From positions 620,001-684,000 of the forward strand of contig JADFZL010000001.1 of the NCBI GenBank assembly GCA_015232575.1: 64,000 bases of DNA. The letters are read 5' to 3'. A program made the translations under genes and the position numbers. Below the pieces are notes generated by a model. That model was not told the DNA's origin and searched no databases. It worked only from the letters and a program-made list of their open reading frames with translations. Shown piece after piece: positions 1 through 7,401 of this stretch (its first letter is position 1; each line of letters begins with the position of its first letter). Origin of the DNA: Candidatus Rifleibacteriota bacterium (GTDB lineage: Bacteria; Muiribacteriota; Ozemobacteria; Ozemobacterales; Ozemobacteraceae).

Positions 1-15
1 AATCTCGCTTATATC

Positions 16-45
16 AGATCTCTCACATTCGTTCGGGATGACAAC
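16..45. repeat. Dispersed repeat copy (TCTCACATTCGTTCG type)
   Basis: The stretch carries the core TCTCACATTCGTTCGGGAT. Close relatives of this core occur at 34578-34609 and, inverted, at 37094-37128; a more diverged one is at 57983-58012. All lie between genes. This is seen directly; its role is unknown. Confidence 0.6.
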
Positions 46-94
46 AAATCTAGACTGGGGGCGGTCAATTCAAAAGATCAGAATATGAAAGATA

Positions 95-688
95 TCAGCA
101 GCGCTCAAGAACGCCCTCGCCTCGTGTCAGACCTGGTAACGCAATAGCCAGAGCTTCTGCCTGTGAAATAGTAAGTTTTACAGTAAGTATCAACCCATCA
201 GAAACGTAGCTTTCTTCGCGTTCTGAAATGCCAATTTGTACAAGATGTTGAAATACCGCAGAAGAGCATGCAAAAGGAACATGCAGTCGGACAGAAGTCA
301 TGGGAATCAGCTCTCTGCGAATTCCGAGATCAAGGCATGCGGCTGCTGTGCCTCCGTATGCTCTTGCCAAACCCCCGGCGCCAAGTCGGATTCCGCCGTA
401 GAAGCGTGAAACCATTACCAGAATACAATCGCCCTGTGATTTTTCTATGACCGAAAGGATCTGACGTCCGGCAGTACCAGACACTTCTCCATCATCAGCA
501 CAGCGGGCGTGGCCCCTGAAACGCCAAGCCCAGGCATTATGCGTGGCATCAGAAATGCGCCAGTCTGCAAGTATAGTTTCAGTTTCAGAAATATCCGAAA
601 TCGGTGCCGCACGACCGACAAAACGACTCTTTTTTATCTCCTGCTCGAATGCAACAGCTTCCTGCAATGTCCAGGCAATGTTATCCAT
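95..688 (-). CDS. yigZ: YigZ/IMPACT family protein
   Basis: A 197-residue protein of the IMPACT (UPF0029) family, whose bacterial members (YigZ, YvyE) are cytosolic and are thought to touch translation control; the exact bacterial role is not settled. Visible family motifs are KKSRF near residue 19, ATHNAWAWR near 48, DDGEVSGTAGRQIL near 66 and RFYGGIRLGAGGLARAYGG near 95. The second half resembles the usual C-terminal ferredoxin-like domain. Length is normal for the family (about 200). The start is supported by a GGGG-type ribosome site just upstream of ATG at 688. It stands alone, with no operon partner in view. Confidence 0.88.
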   Translation of the reverse strand: MDNIAWTLQEAVAFEQEIKKSRFVGRAAPISDISETETILADWRISDATHNAWAWRFRGHARCADDGEVSGTAGRQILSVIEKSQGDCILVMVSRFYGGIRLGAGGLARAYGGTAAACLDLGIRRELIPMTSVRLHVPFACSSAVFQHLVQIGISEREESYVSDGLILTVKLTISQAEALAIALPGLTRGEGVLERC

Positions 689-892
689 TTCAACCCCTTA
701 AAACATCAGACTTCCTGATGAGTATATTTCGTGATGCGGCTTTCAAACGGCATATATAAACGCCACATGCTCCAGCCGATTTCACATTACCAACTCGAAT
801 TCTTCCTGAATCTGAATGTCTGAACATATTCGAAGTGTTTATTTAAATAGAAAAATGGGTTTTTCGAATAATCGACTCTCTGTTGATAATGC

Positions 893-3070
893 TTAAAACC
901 TTCTGAAGCCAAGTTCGCAGGTTACACCAAAGAAAGTTTCCTGGCGTGTTGCAAAATCAGCAATAGCAGATTCTTTCCAGCCAAAGATATTTTCTCTGAG
1001 AGTCAACGAAAACATTTCTGCAAACCTGTATTTTATTTCCCATGAGCCTTCGTACATTCTGATCTTATCTGCATCATCTGTTGCAAAATAACTCATGTTT
1101 GATGACAGCTCAAATCTTTTTGTCAGAGGCATTTCCAGGTCATATTGTATCTGAAGCCCGGTATTTTTGGGCTTTGATGGCCATGATTGGCGAATCATCT
1201 GAATTACCCCGGCAAGAACACCAAGAGTTGGAGAAATTTTCTTTTTCAAACCGATTATTCCTTCAAGAAATAATGGTGGACGATTTCCTGATAAGCTTGA
1301 ATTACTCAATGGGCTCAGAGATGATATTTCTATAAATGGATTGAATTTGCCGCGTGCGGTATTCCTCATCCAGCGTAGTACAAGTTTTGATCTGTCGCGA
1401 CTGATTTCTCCATCGCGTTGGTACAAAGAGTTTTCGCCTCTGAAAATCCAGTCTTCACTGACTTTGCTGTACACGGTTTTCCAGTTTAAATCCAGGTTCA
1501 GGGTTCGGTATTTTTTTCCAACCAATCCTGGAATGTCTCTATCCATGAAAAAACCGCCGCTTTGCGGATTCTGATATTCGGGTGCAGATCCACCGAAATC
1601 AAGGCGATTAAAATCGAAACCAAGTGAAGTATGATGGCGCAAATATGGTTTATGTGCAAGTCGATCTGCGGCTTTTTCCCTTCCATCTCTGAAATTTCGT
1701 GAAAAATAGCGTGAGAGCAAATCAAAAAGAGTTTCTTTGCGAACTTTTCCGGGCGAAGAAGGCAAGAGAGATAATCCTCCGAGAGCAAGATACTCCGTTG
1801 CAGCAATGCGGTATTTAATTGCATTTCCTATAGGTCTTCCGTTTAAAAGAACGCGTCCCCGCGATTCCTGAAGTCCACACAGTACAAGCCCTTTGCCGTT
1901 CATCAGCTTGCTGCCACGTTTATTCCAGAGATCCATAATTATAGAACCCGGAACTTCCAGAAGCGCTATTCTTTCAGAAAAAGGAATGGTTCTTTTTAAT
2001 TCGCTCTCAGTCAGCTCTTGCGAGTCTGGCCGACAATTCATCTGTGCTTCCGGAATAACAGCAAGTTCGGCATGCAGTTCGCAACAGATTCCCCGCAAAA
2101 TTGCATCAGAATAATTTTCAAACTCATTTCTGGAAAGTTTTGCGATAACATTTGAGGCAATCTGGTCGTATTTTTGTTCGATTTTGTACAATTCCGCTGT
2201 CAATGACGCATTTTCTGACTCTGCAGTATCAAGTGATACAGGTTCAACGTTTAAGCAGCGTCTATTCTGATTTCTATTGCCCGAAATAATTCCTGCCATT
2301 GATGTTAAATGCCTTGACCAGATTATTCTTCGGCCATCGGAATAGTGATGTTCGAACATATCAGCCGCCAGATTGTCTTTTAACTTGTTTGAAGTTGTTA
2401 TTATCACGTCAATCATCGGATATTTCTGAAGAAGAGTTTGAGCTTCCTGAAAGGAAAGATATCCCATAACAATCGTCCAGTCAGCATTTCGGGTTTCAAT
2501 ATCTGCTTTTTCAAGACTTTCTGAAATTGGTTCAAGGAAAACATTTTCGGGCCAATTCGGCCATGATTTCATTATTTCCGGACTCATAATTCCAAAAATT
2601 CGTATTTTTTGGCTGCCCTTATTGAAAACTTCACATCGTCTTATCTTATTACTTTTCAATAAGTTCGATATTCCAGCATCCTGAGATGATAAATTTGTCC
2701 ATATAATTGGGAACGTTGCTTCAGAAAGACGCAGCCAACAATCGCTTTCCCCGATTGAAAAATCGTGAGGACCCGGAATCATTGCATCTATACCAATTGC
2801 GTTTAATCCGGAAATTACCCACGAACCTTTGTCAAAATATCCTGAATAGGACGGACCAAGCATGTTTCCAACGCAAAGTCTGAGTGTATCAGAGCTTTTT
2901 GCCTGAGTTTCAGAAGCAACAGCAGCCATTCGCGGCAAAATATATCCGTTCTCATTTCTGAGAACACCCTGCAGCGAGCCACAGAAAAAAATACTTATCG
3001 GCTCTGCAAAGCAAAAACCTGCGTGCAGAGAAAATACAATAACAGACAGAATTTTAATAATTTCTTTCAT
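893..3070 (-). CDS. Degenerate 5'-nucleotidase-like protein with C-terminal beta-barrel-like region
   Basis: A 725-residue exported protein. Residues 1-22 form a signal peptide (hydrophobic core, FCFAEP cleavage region). Residues 23 to about 280 follow the layout of the UshA/5'-nucleotidase metallophosphatase domain, but the metal ligands are gone: the DxH position reads FCGS, GD reads GN, GNH reads GPH (PGPHDFSIG) and the GHxH position reads ITTSN. Residues about 330-460 resemble the 5'-nucleotidase C-terminal substrate domain (YRIAATEYLALGG). The last 230 or so residues have alternating aromatic/polar strands and end in LGFRRF, as outer-membrane barrels do. I infer a non-catalytic, outer-membrane-anchored pseudoenzyme. 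Monocistronic; the gene on the other side (pyk) is divergent. Confidence 0.6.
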   Translation of the reverse strand: MKEIIKILSVIVFSLHAGFCFAEPISIFFCGSLQGVLRNENGYILPRMAAVASETQAKSSDTLRLCVGNMLGPSYSGYFDKGSWVISGLNAIGIDAMIPGPHDFSIGESDCWLRLSEATFPIIWTNLSSQDAGISNLLKSNKIRRCEVFNKGSQKIRIFGIMSPEIMKSWPNWPENVFLEPISESLEKADIETRNADWTIVMGYLSFQEAQTLLQKYPMIDVIITTSNKLKDNLAADMFEHHYSDGRRIIWSRHLTSMAGIISGNRNQNRRCLNVEPVSLDTAESENASLTAELYKIEQKYDQIASNVIAKLSRNEFENYSDAILRGICCELHAELAVIPEAQMNCRPDSQELTESELKRTIPFSERIALLEVPGSIIMDLWNKRGSKLMNGKGLVLCGLQESRGRVLLNGRPIGNAIKYRIAATEYLALGGLSLLPSSPGKVRKETLFDLLSRYFSRNFRDGREKAADRLAHKPYLRHHTSLGFDFNRLDFGGSAPEYQNPQSGGFFMDRDIPGLVGKKYRTLNLDLNWKTVYSKVSEDWIFRGENSLYQRDGEISRDRSKLVLRWMRNTARGKFNPFIEISSLSPLSNSSLSGNRPPLFLEGIIGLKKKISPTLGVLAGVIQMIRQSWPSKPKNTGLQIQYDLEMPLTKRFELSSNMSYFATDDADKIRMYEGSWEIKYRFAEMFSLTLRENIFGWKESAIADFATRQETFFGVTCELGFRRF

Positions 3071-3239
3071 AAGCGATTATAAATAGCCGTTTATCCTGCA
3101 AATATTATGATGAATTACCAGAAGAACAGGCATGCATAACAAGAGATAATATCATGCTTAATCAGGAAATTCAACTTTGAAAAGCTGAAAATAGCATGGT
3201 AAGCGGAATACTATTTCGAAAAGTTGAAACACTGGAATC

Positions 3240-3268
3240 TTTACTTATATCTTCAAATCAGTTAATAT
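3240..3268 (+). promoter_or_regulatory. Putative sigma70 promoter for pyk-hflX
   Basis: TTTACT at 3240-3245 and TAATAT at 3263-3268 are separated by 17 bases. The transcript would start about 25 bases before the pyk ATG, which has an AAGGTGGT ribosome site. Prediction from consensus only. Confidence 0.42.
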
Positions 3269-3299
3269 ACGTTAGTAAGAAATCTAACAAGGTGGTAAT

Positions 3300-4715
3300 A
3301 TGAAGAAGAGTACAAAAATAGTTGCAACGCTTGGCCCGGCATCTCAAAGTCCGGAAATAATTGAAGGTCTGATAAAAAACGGATGTAACGTGTTCAGACT
3401 TAACTTTTCTCATGGAACACATGAATCACATTCGGCAATGATAAAAATCATAAGAGACACTGCCGCAAAAACCGGAATTCAGGTTGGTATTCTTGGTGAT
3501 CTTTGCGGGCCAAAAATCAGGGTTGGAAAGTTTCCTGGCGGTCCTGTACAACTGGTTAAGGGAAAAACCTTTACCATCTCACAGAACCCTGATCTTCCGG
3601 GGAATGAATCAATTGTTGGATCAAGCTACCCATACCTTGTCAAAGATCTGATAAAGGGAGATATTGTTCTTCTGGATGACGGAAACATTACACTTGAAGC
3701 TTTTAAAATTAATGAAGATTCTGTTGAATTTACCGTCCTTGAGGGTGGAATTCTGAAAGACAAAAAGGGCATGAATATGCCCGGAATAAAGCTTTCAGTT
3801 GAAACCATAACTGAAAAAGATAAAGCTGATCTGCAATTCATCGTCAGCAATGAACTTGATTTTGTAGCACTTTCATTTGTAAGAAACGCCAAAGACGTTG
3901 TTAAACTTCGAAATCTTATTGGAAAACCTGTTCCCAGAATTATCGCAAAAATTGAAAAGCCCGAGGCAATAAGCGATCTGGAAAATATTCTCAATGTAAC
4001 AGATGGTATAATGATTGCCAGAGGCGACCTCGGAGTCGAAGTTCCACTTCAGCAGGTTCCAACTTTGCAGAAGAAAATTCTTGACAGATGCTCCAAACGC
4101 GGAATTACTGTAATTACCGCAACTCAAATGCTGGAATCTATGATCACCAATTCCAGACCAACTCGTGCTGAGACAACCGACGTTTTCAATGCAATTCTCG
4201 ATGGAACTGACGCTGTAATGCTTTCAGGAGAAACGGCTGCCGGTCAAAACCCGGTTGAAGCTGTGAGAGTCATGGCATCAATTGCATGTGAAGCTGAGAA
4301 AATGATGTCCAGCAGCAAAACTTACGGCGACTTACTTCCAGAAACCAAGCATGAAATTGAAGACATAATAGCTCATGCGGCATGCGAAGGTGCTGTTGAT
4401 TCGAAAGCTACTGCAATAGCTGCTTTTACCCATAGCGGAAATACTGCACTCAATATCTCCAAATATCATCCTCCTGTTCCAATTATTGCACTGACACCTC
4501 TCTTTTCAACTGCCAGAAGGCTATCTCTCAGTTGGGGAGTAAATTCCGTTATTGTACCAGATCTTCGCGACACTGATACCATGATTGAATCTTGTGAAAA
4601 AAAGCTTAAGGAAACTGGTGCAGTGAAGTCAGGAGACATTATTATGATTGTTGCAGGCGTCCCTCTTGGAGTAAAAGGCAACACAAACATGATTAAACTG
4701 CACAGAGTATCGTAA
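3300..4715 (+). CDS. pyk: Pyruvate kinase
   Basis: A 471-residue cytosolic glycolytic enzyme that makes pyruvate and ATP from phosphoenolpyruvate and ADP. Visible: the N-terminal ATLGPAS strand, substrate/K+ region RLNFSHG (32-39), a B-domain insertion around 70-170, the catalytic lysine segment IAKIEKPEAI (about 214-223), the metal-binding IARGDLGVE (about 238) and TATQMLESMI. The C-terminal allosteric domain is present and full length is typical. AAGGTGGT precedes the ATG. Two bases separate it from hflX, so the two are very likely co-transcribed. Confidence 0.97.
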   Translation: MKKSTKIVATLGPASQSPEIIEGLIKNGCNVFRLNFSHGTHESHSAMIKIIRDTAAKTGIQVGILGDLCGPKIRVGKFPGGPVQLVKGKTFTISQNPDLPGNESIVGSSYPYLVKDLIKGDIVLLDDGNITLEAFKINEDSVEFTVLEGGILKDKKGMNMPGIKLSVETITEKDKADLQFIVSNELDFVALSFVRNAKDVVKLRNLIGKPVPRIIAKIEKPEAISDLENILNVTDGIMIARGDLGVEVPLQQVPTLQKKILDRCSKRGITVITATQMLESMITNSRPTRAETTDVFNAILDGTDAVMLSGETAAGQNPVEAVRVMASIACEAEKMMSSSKTYGDLLPETKHEIEDIIAHAACEGAVDSKATAIAAFTHSGNTALNISKYHPPVPIIALTPLFSTARRLSLSWGVNSVIVPDLRDTDTMIESCEKKLKETGAVKSGDIIMIVAGVPLGVKGNTNMIKLHRVS

Positions 4716-4717
4716 GC

Positions 4718-5971
4718 ATGAATATCCCTGAAAACAAAGGAAAAATGGTAGTTTTCTCTGTACAAACGCCCGATCAATCAGACGAAGAGGTCGCATTGAA
4801 TCTGACTGAACTGTCAGAACTGCTAAAAACTGCTGGCTACTCCACTGTCGCAACTATGGTTCAGAAAAGGCAGCGGGTAGACCGAACCTCTTATTTTGGT
4901 GAAGGCAAAGTTAAAGAGTTACGCAAAATAGCCGAGGAATCTGAAGCAGACGGCATAGTATGTGATGACGAATTAAGCGCTCTTCAGATAAGGCATCTTG
5001 AAGAAGACACAGATTTTACTGTCTCTGACAGAACCGGAGTAATTCTTGAAATTTTTGCTGCAGTCGCTTCCAGCAAGGAAGGGAAGCTGCAGGTAGATCT
5101 CGCACGCATGCAATATCAACTGCTGAGACTGGCTGGAGGTTATTCAGCGCTTTCAAGACAACGTGGTGGTATTGGTTTGAAAGGTCCGGGTGAAACAAAG
5201 ATTGAAAGCGACCGACGCAAACTGAAATTCAGAATTTCACGTTTAAAGAAGGAACTGGAAAAAGTTGTTGAGAGCCGTGCGCTTCTCAGACAGAAACGCA
5301 TCGAAAATCTTGCTCCGCTTTTCGCGCTTGCGGGCTACACAAACGCTGGCAAATCAACCCTTCTGAATTCGCTCAGTGGAAGTAAAGTTGCAGTTAATGA
5401 TGGTTTATTTACCACTCTTGACCCGACTGCAAGAAAAATTACACTTCCCAGCGGAAGATTCTGTGTTTTATCAGATACCGTAGGTTTTATTAAAAAGCTT
5501 CCCCATAATCTTGTAAAAGCGTTCAGAGCAACACTTGAAGATGTTATTAATGCTCAAGTTCTCATTATTGTAACTGACATCTCTGCCCATGATGCCGAAG
5601 AACGAATCAGCGTTGTAAGAGACATTCTTTCTCAGATAGATGCTTTGCAGAAAGAAATAATAATGATATTCAATAAAACAGACAAAGTCACATCCGATGT
5701 AATTGAAAGTTTCAGGAACAAATACCCTGAAGCGCTTTTCATTTCTGCACATCATAAAACTGACCTTGACACTGTTTATAAATTGTTTGACAAATTCATG
5801 CAGAAGGAATATAAACTCCTGGAAATGCTTATTCCAAAAGATTCTCAGGCTGTTAAGCAGGTTTTCGCATTTGGCTTGATTAAAGCCCAGGAATGGCGTG
5901 ATGACAACATTTATCTTAAAGCGGAAATACCGGTTAAAATGTTTTCTCTGATTGAAAAGTATATAATTTAA
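4718..5971 (+). CDS. hflX: GTPase HflX
   Basis: A 417-residue ribosome-associated GTPase; HflX proteins split stalled or heat-damaged ribosomes. The N-terminal HflX domain contains the glycine-rich segment RGGIGLKGPGETKIESDRR (about 149-167) followed by a coiled helix pair. The GTPase domain shows G1 GYTNAGKST (about 205-213), the switch TLDPTARK, G3 DTVGFI and G4 NKTD. Length is usual for the family. It begins two bases after the pyk stop, so translation may be coupled. Pairing with pyk has no obvious functional meaning. Confidence 0.95.
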   Translation: MNIPENKGKMVVFSVQTPDQSDEEVALNLTELSELLKTAGYSTVATMVQKRQRVDRTSYFGEGKVKELRKIAEESEADGIVCDDELSALQIRHLEEDTDFTVSDRTGVILEIFAAVASSKEGKLQVDLARMQYQLLRLAGGYSALSRQRGGIGLKGPGETKIESDRRKLKFRISRLKKELEKVVESRALLRQKRIENLAPLFALAGYTNAGKSTLLNSLSGSKVAVNDGLFTTLDPTARKITLPSGRFCVLSDTVGFIKKLPHNLVKAFRATLEDVINAQVLIIVTDISAHDAEERISVVRDILSQIDALQKEIIMIFNKTDKVTSDVIESFRNKYPEALFISAHHKTDLDTVYKLFDKFMQKEYKLLEMLIPKDSQAVKQVFAFGLIKAQEWRDDNIYLKAEIPVKMFSLIEKYII

Positions 5972-5979
5972 CCTGAATT

Positions 5980-6025
5980 TTGTATATGATCTCAATTCTG
6001 GATATCAAATTGAGATCATATACAA
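5980..6025 (+). terminator. Perfect 18-bp hairpin after hflX
   Basis: The arms 5980-5997 and 6008-6025 are exact inverse complements (TTGTATATGATCTCAATT) around a 10-base loop. It lies 9 bases after the hflX stop. It is AT-rich and not followed by a strong T run, so it may be a weak terminator or an mRNA 3'-end stabiliser. Confidence 0.5.
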
Positions 6026-6109
6026 TAAAAGTTTTACTCAATAATTATGAGCTTTCATTCTCTCGTCATCATTACCGGTAAGATTTTTCTTTAATATTTT
6101 TTGCATTAA

Positions 6110-6138
6110 TTGAAATTCGATGTACTTGAGGTTATAAT
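6110..6138 (+). promoter_or_regulatory. Strong sigma70-type promoter for cheR
   Basis: TTGAAA at 6110-6115 and a perfect TATAAT at 6133-6138 are separated by exactly 17 bases. Transcription would begin near 6145, leaving a leader of only about 14 bases before the cheR ATG, which has no clear Shine-Dalgarno sequence. Confidence 0.62.
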
Positions 6139-6158
6139 TAATCTTACACAGTTAACTT

Positions 6159-7232
6159 ATGAATGAAATAAATGCAAAGAAAATAGATTACTATCAGCTC
6201 CGGGAATTCATTTCACGGGAGTTCGGGTTGTATTTTGAAGCCGAAAAATTTACTTTTCTTGAAAACAGGGTTATTCCAATCTTCTTAAGCCACAACTGCA
6301 CCGACCTGAACCATTTTATCAAATTTGCCCAGTCAGACCAGAATTTCAAAAATGAGCTGTTAGACTCATTAACAACAAATGAAACGTGGTTTTTCAGACA
6401 TCCAAAACATTTTGAAATTCTCAAGGAAGTTCTTCTTCCGTCTTTGATAAAAGAAACAGAAAAGCAACAACGCAGGGAAATTACAATCTGGTCTGCCGGT
6501 TCTTCCATCGGAGCAGAAGCTTATTCAATTGCAATTGTTGTGGCTGAATTTTTCAAGGAAAAGCCTGGCTATACAGTAAAAATTTTCGGAAGCGATATTT
6601 CACCCAGGGCAGTTGAGAAAGCAAAAAAAGGAACATACACTGCCAGCGAAATCCGCCTTATTCCTCAAAGGCTTCTGTTATCATATTTCCAACCAACTTC
6701 AAACGGCAATTACCAGGTCAAACACGAATTATCGAAAAATGTCACCTTCGAAGTAAGAAATCTTTTGAGCCTCAAATGGATTGAATGCTCATTTGACATC
6801 ATATTCTGCAGAAATACAATGATTTACTTCAGGGAAGACACAAAAAGAACGCTGACTGAAAGATTTTTCGCCGCTCTTCGTCCGGGTGGTATTTTTATGC
6901 CCGGTTCAACAGAAGTGCTTCACTGGGGTGAAGGAAATCATTTTATCCGAGAGTTCGCCATGAGCGAATATTATTATCGGAAATGCGTAAGAGACTGTGA
7001 TAGTTATCAGTATCTTTTTGCTACTCCGCACGATTTGCTGAAAGCAATTAATATTCTGATTGAAGAAAATATTGAATTCACTATTTCTCCAGTAAACACA
7101 TCAAGCATAACTGCTGCAAAACGCACTTTGTACATTTCAAAAGATTTCGGTGAAGCCACTGAAAGAATCTTTGAAAATGCAGGAATAAAGACAGCACTCA
7201 GAAAAAGAATAGAGTGCAAAACCAGAGGCTGA
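6159..7232 (+). CDS. cheR: CheR-type chemotaxis methyltransferase
   Basis: A 357-residue SAM-dependent methyltransferase that methylates glutamates of chemoreceptors. The N-terminal helical domain (1-85) ends in TTNETWFFRH (about 74-83), a CheR signature. The SAM site reads SAGSSIGAEAYS (about 112), where most CheR proteins have GCSTGEEPYS; the second glutamate is kept. GSDIS (about 146) and CRNTMIYF (about 219) follow. Residues after about 285 form an extra tail with no family I recognise (CheR is usually about 280). The gene stands alone, away from other che genes. A chemoreceptor is encoded at 23029 but not in the same transcript. Confidence 0.9.
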   Translation: MNEINAKKIDYYQLREFISREFGLYFEAEKFTFLENRVIPIFLSHNCTDLNHFIKFAQSDQNFKNELLDSLTTNETWFFRHPKHFEILKEVLLPSLIKETEKQQRREITIWSAGSSIGAEAYSIAIVVAEFFKEKPGYTVKIFGSDISPRAVEKAKKGTYTASEIRLIPQRLLLSYFQPTSNGNYQVKHELSKNVTFEVRNLLSLKWIECSFDIIFCRNTMIYFREDTKRTLTERFFAALRPGGIFMPGSTEVLHWGEGNHFIREFAMSEYYYRKCVRDCDSYQYLFATPHDLLKAINILIEENIEFTISPVNTSSITAAKRTLYISKDFGEATERIFENAGIKTALRKRIECKTRG

Positions 7233-7260
7233 AGACCGTAGAAAGAAAAAATGCTTTTTA

Positions 7261-7288
7261 ACCACGGAATAACACGAAATGACACAGA
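7261..7288. repeat. CACGGA-type dispersed repeat fragment
   Basis: ACCACGGAATAACACGAAAT and following bases lie between the convergent cheR and TPR genes. The same motif appears inverted at 35611-35680 and inside the rbfA coding tail (29340-29490). Confidence 0.5.
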
Positions 7289-7401
7289 TTTTAAATTTTA
7301 AGACCATTTAACAATAGAACAATGCATTGAAGATTGTACATTCTTCAAATTAGAATTCCCACTGGTAAACAAATTTCAATTCGTTATCATATAACACGGT
7401 C

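Noticed and set aside
1498..1824. A 108-codon minus-strand frame inside the degenerate nucleotidase gene
   Set aside because: Same strand but another frame within the barrel region; no domain and no ribosome site, so taken as chance rather than a frameshift.
5471..5995. A 174-codon minus-strand frame opposite hflX
   Set aside because: Shadow of a conserved GTPase gene; no domain and no ribosome site.
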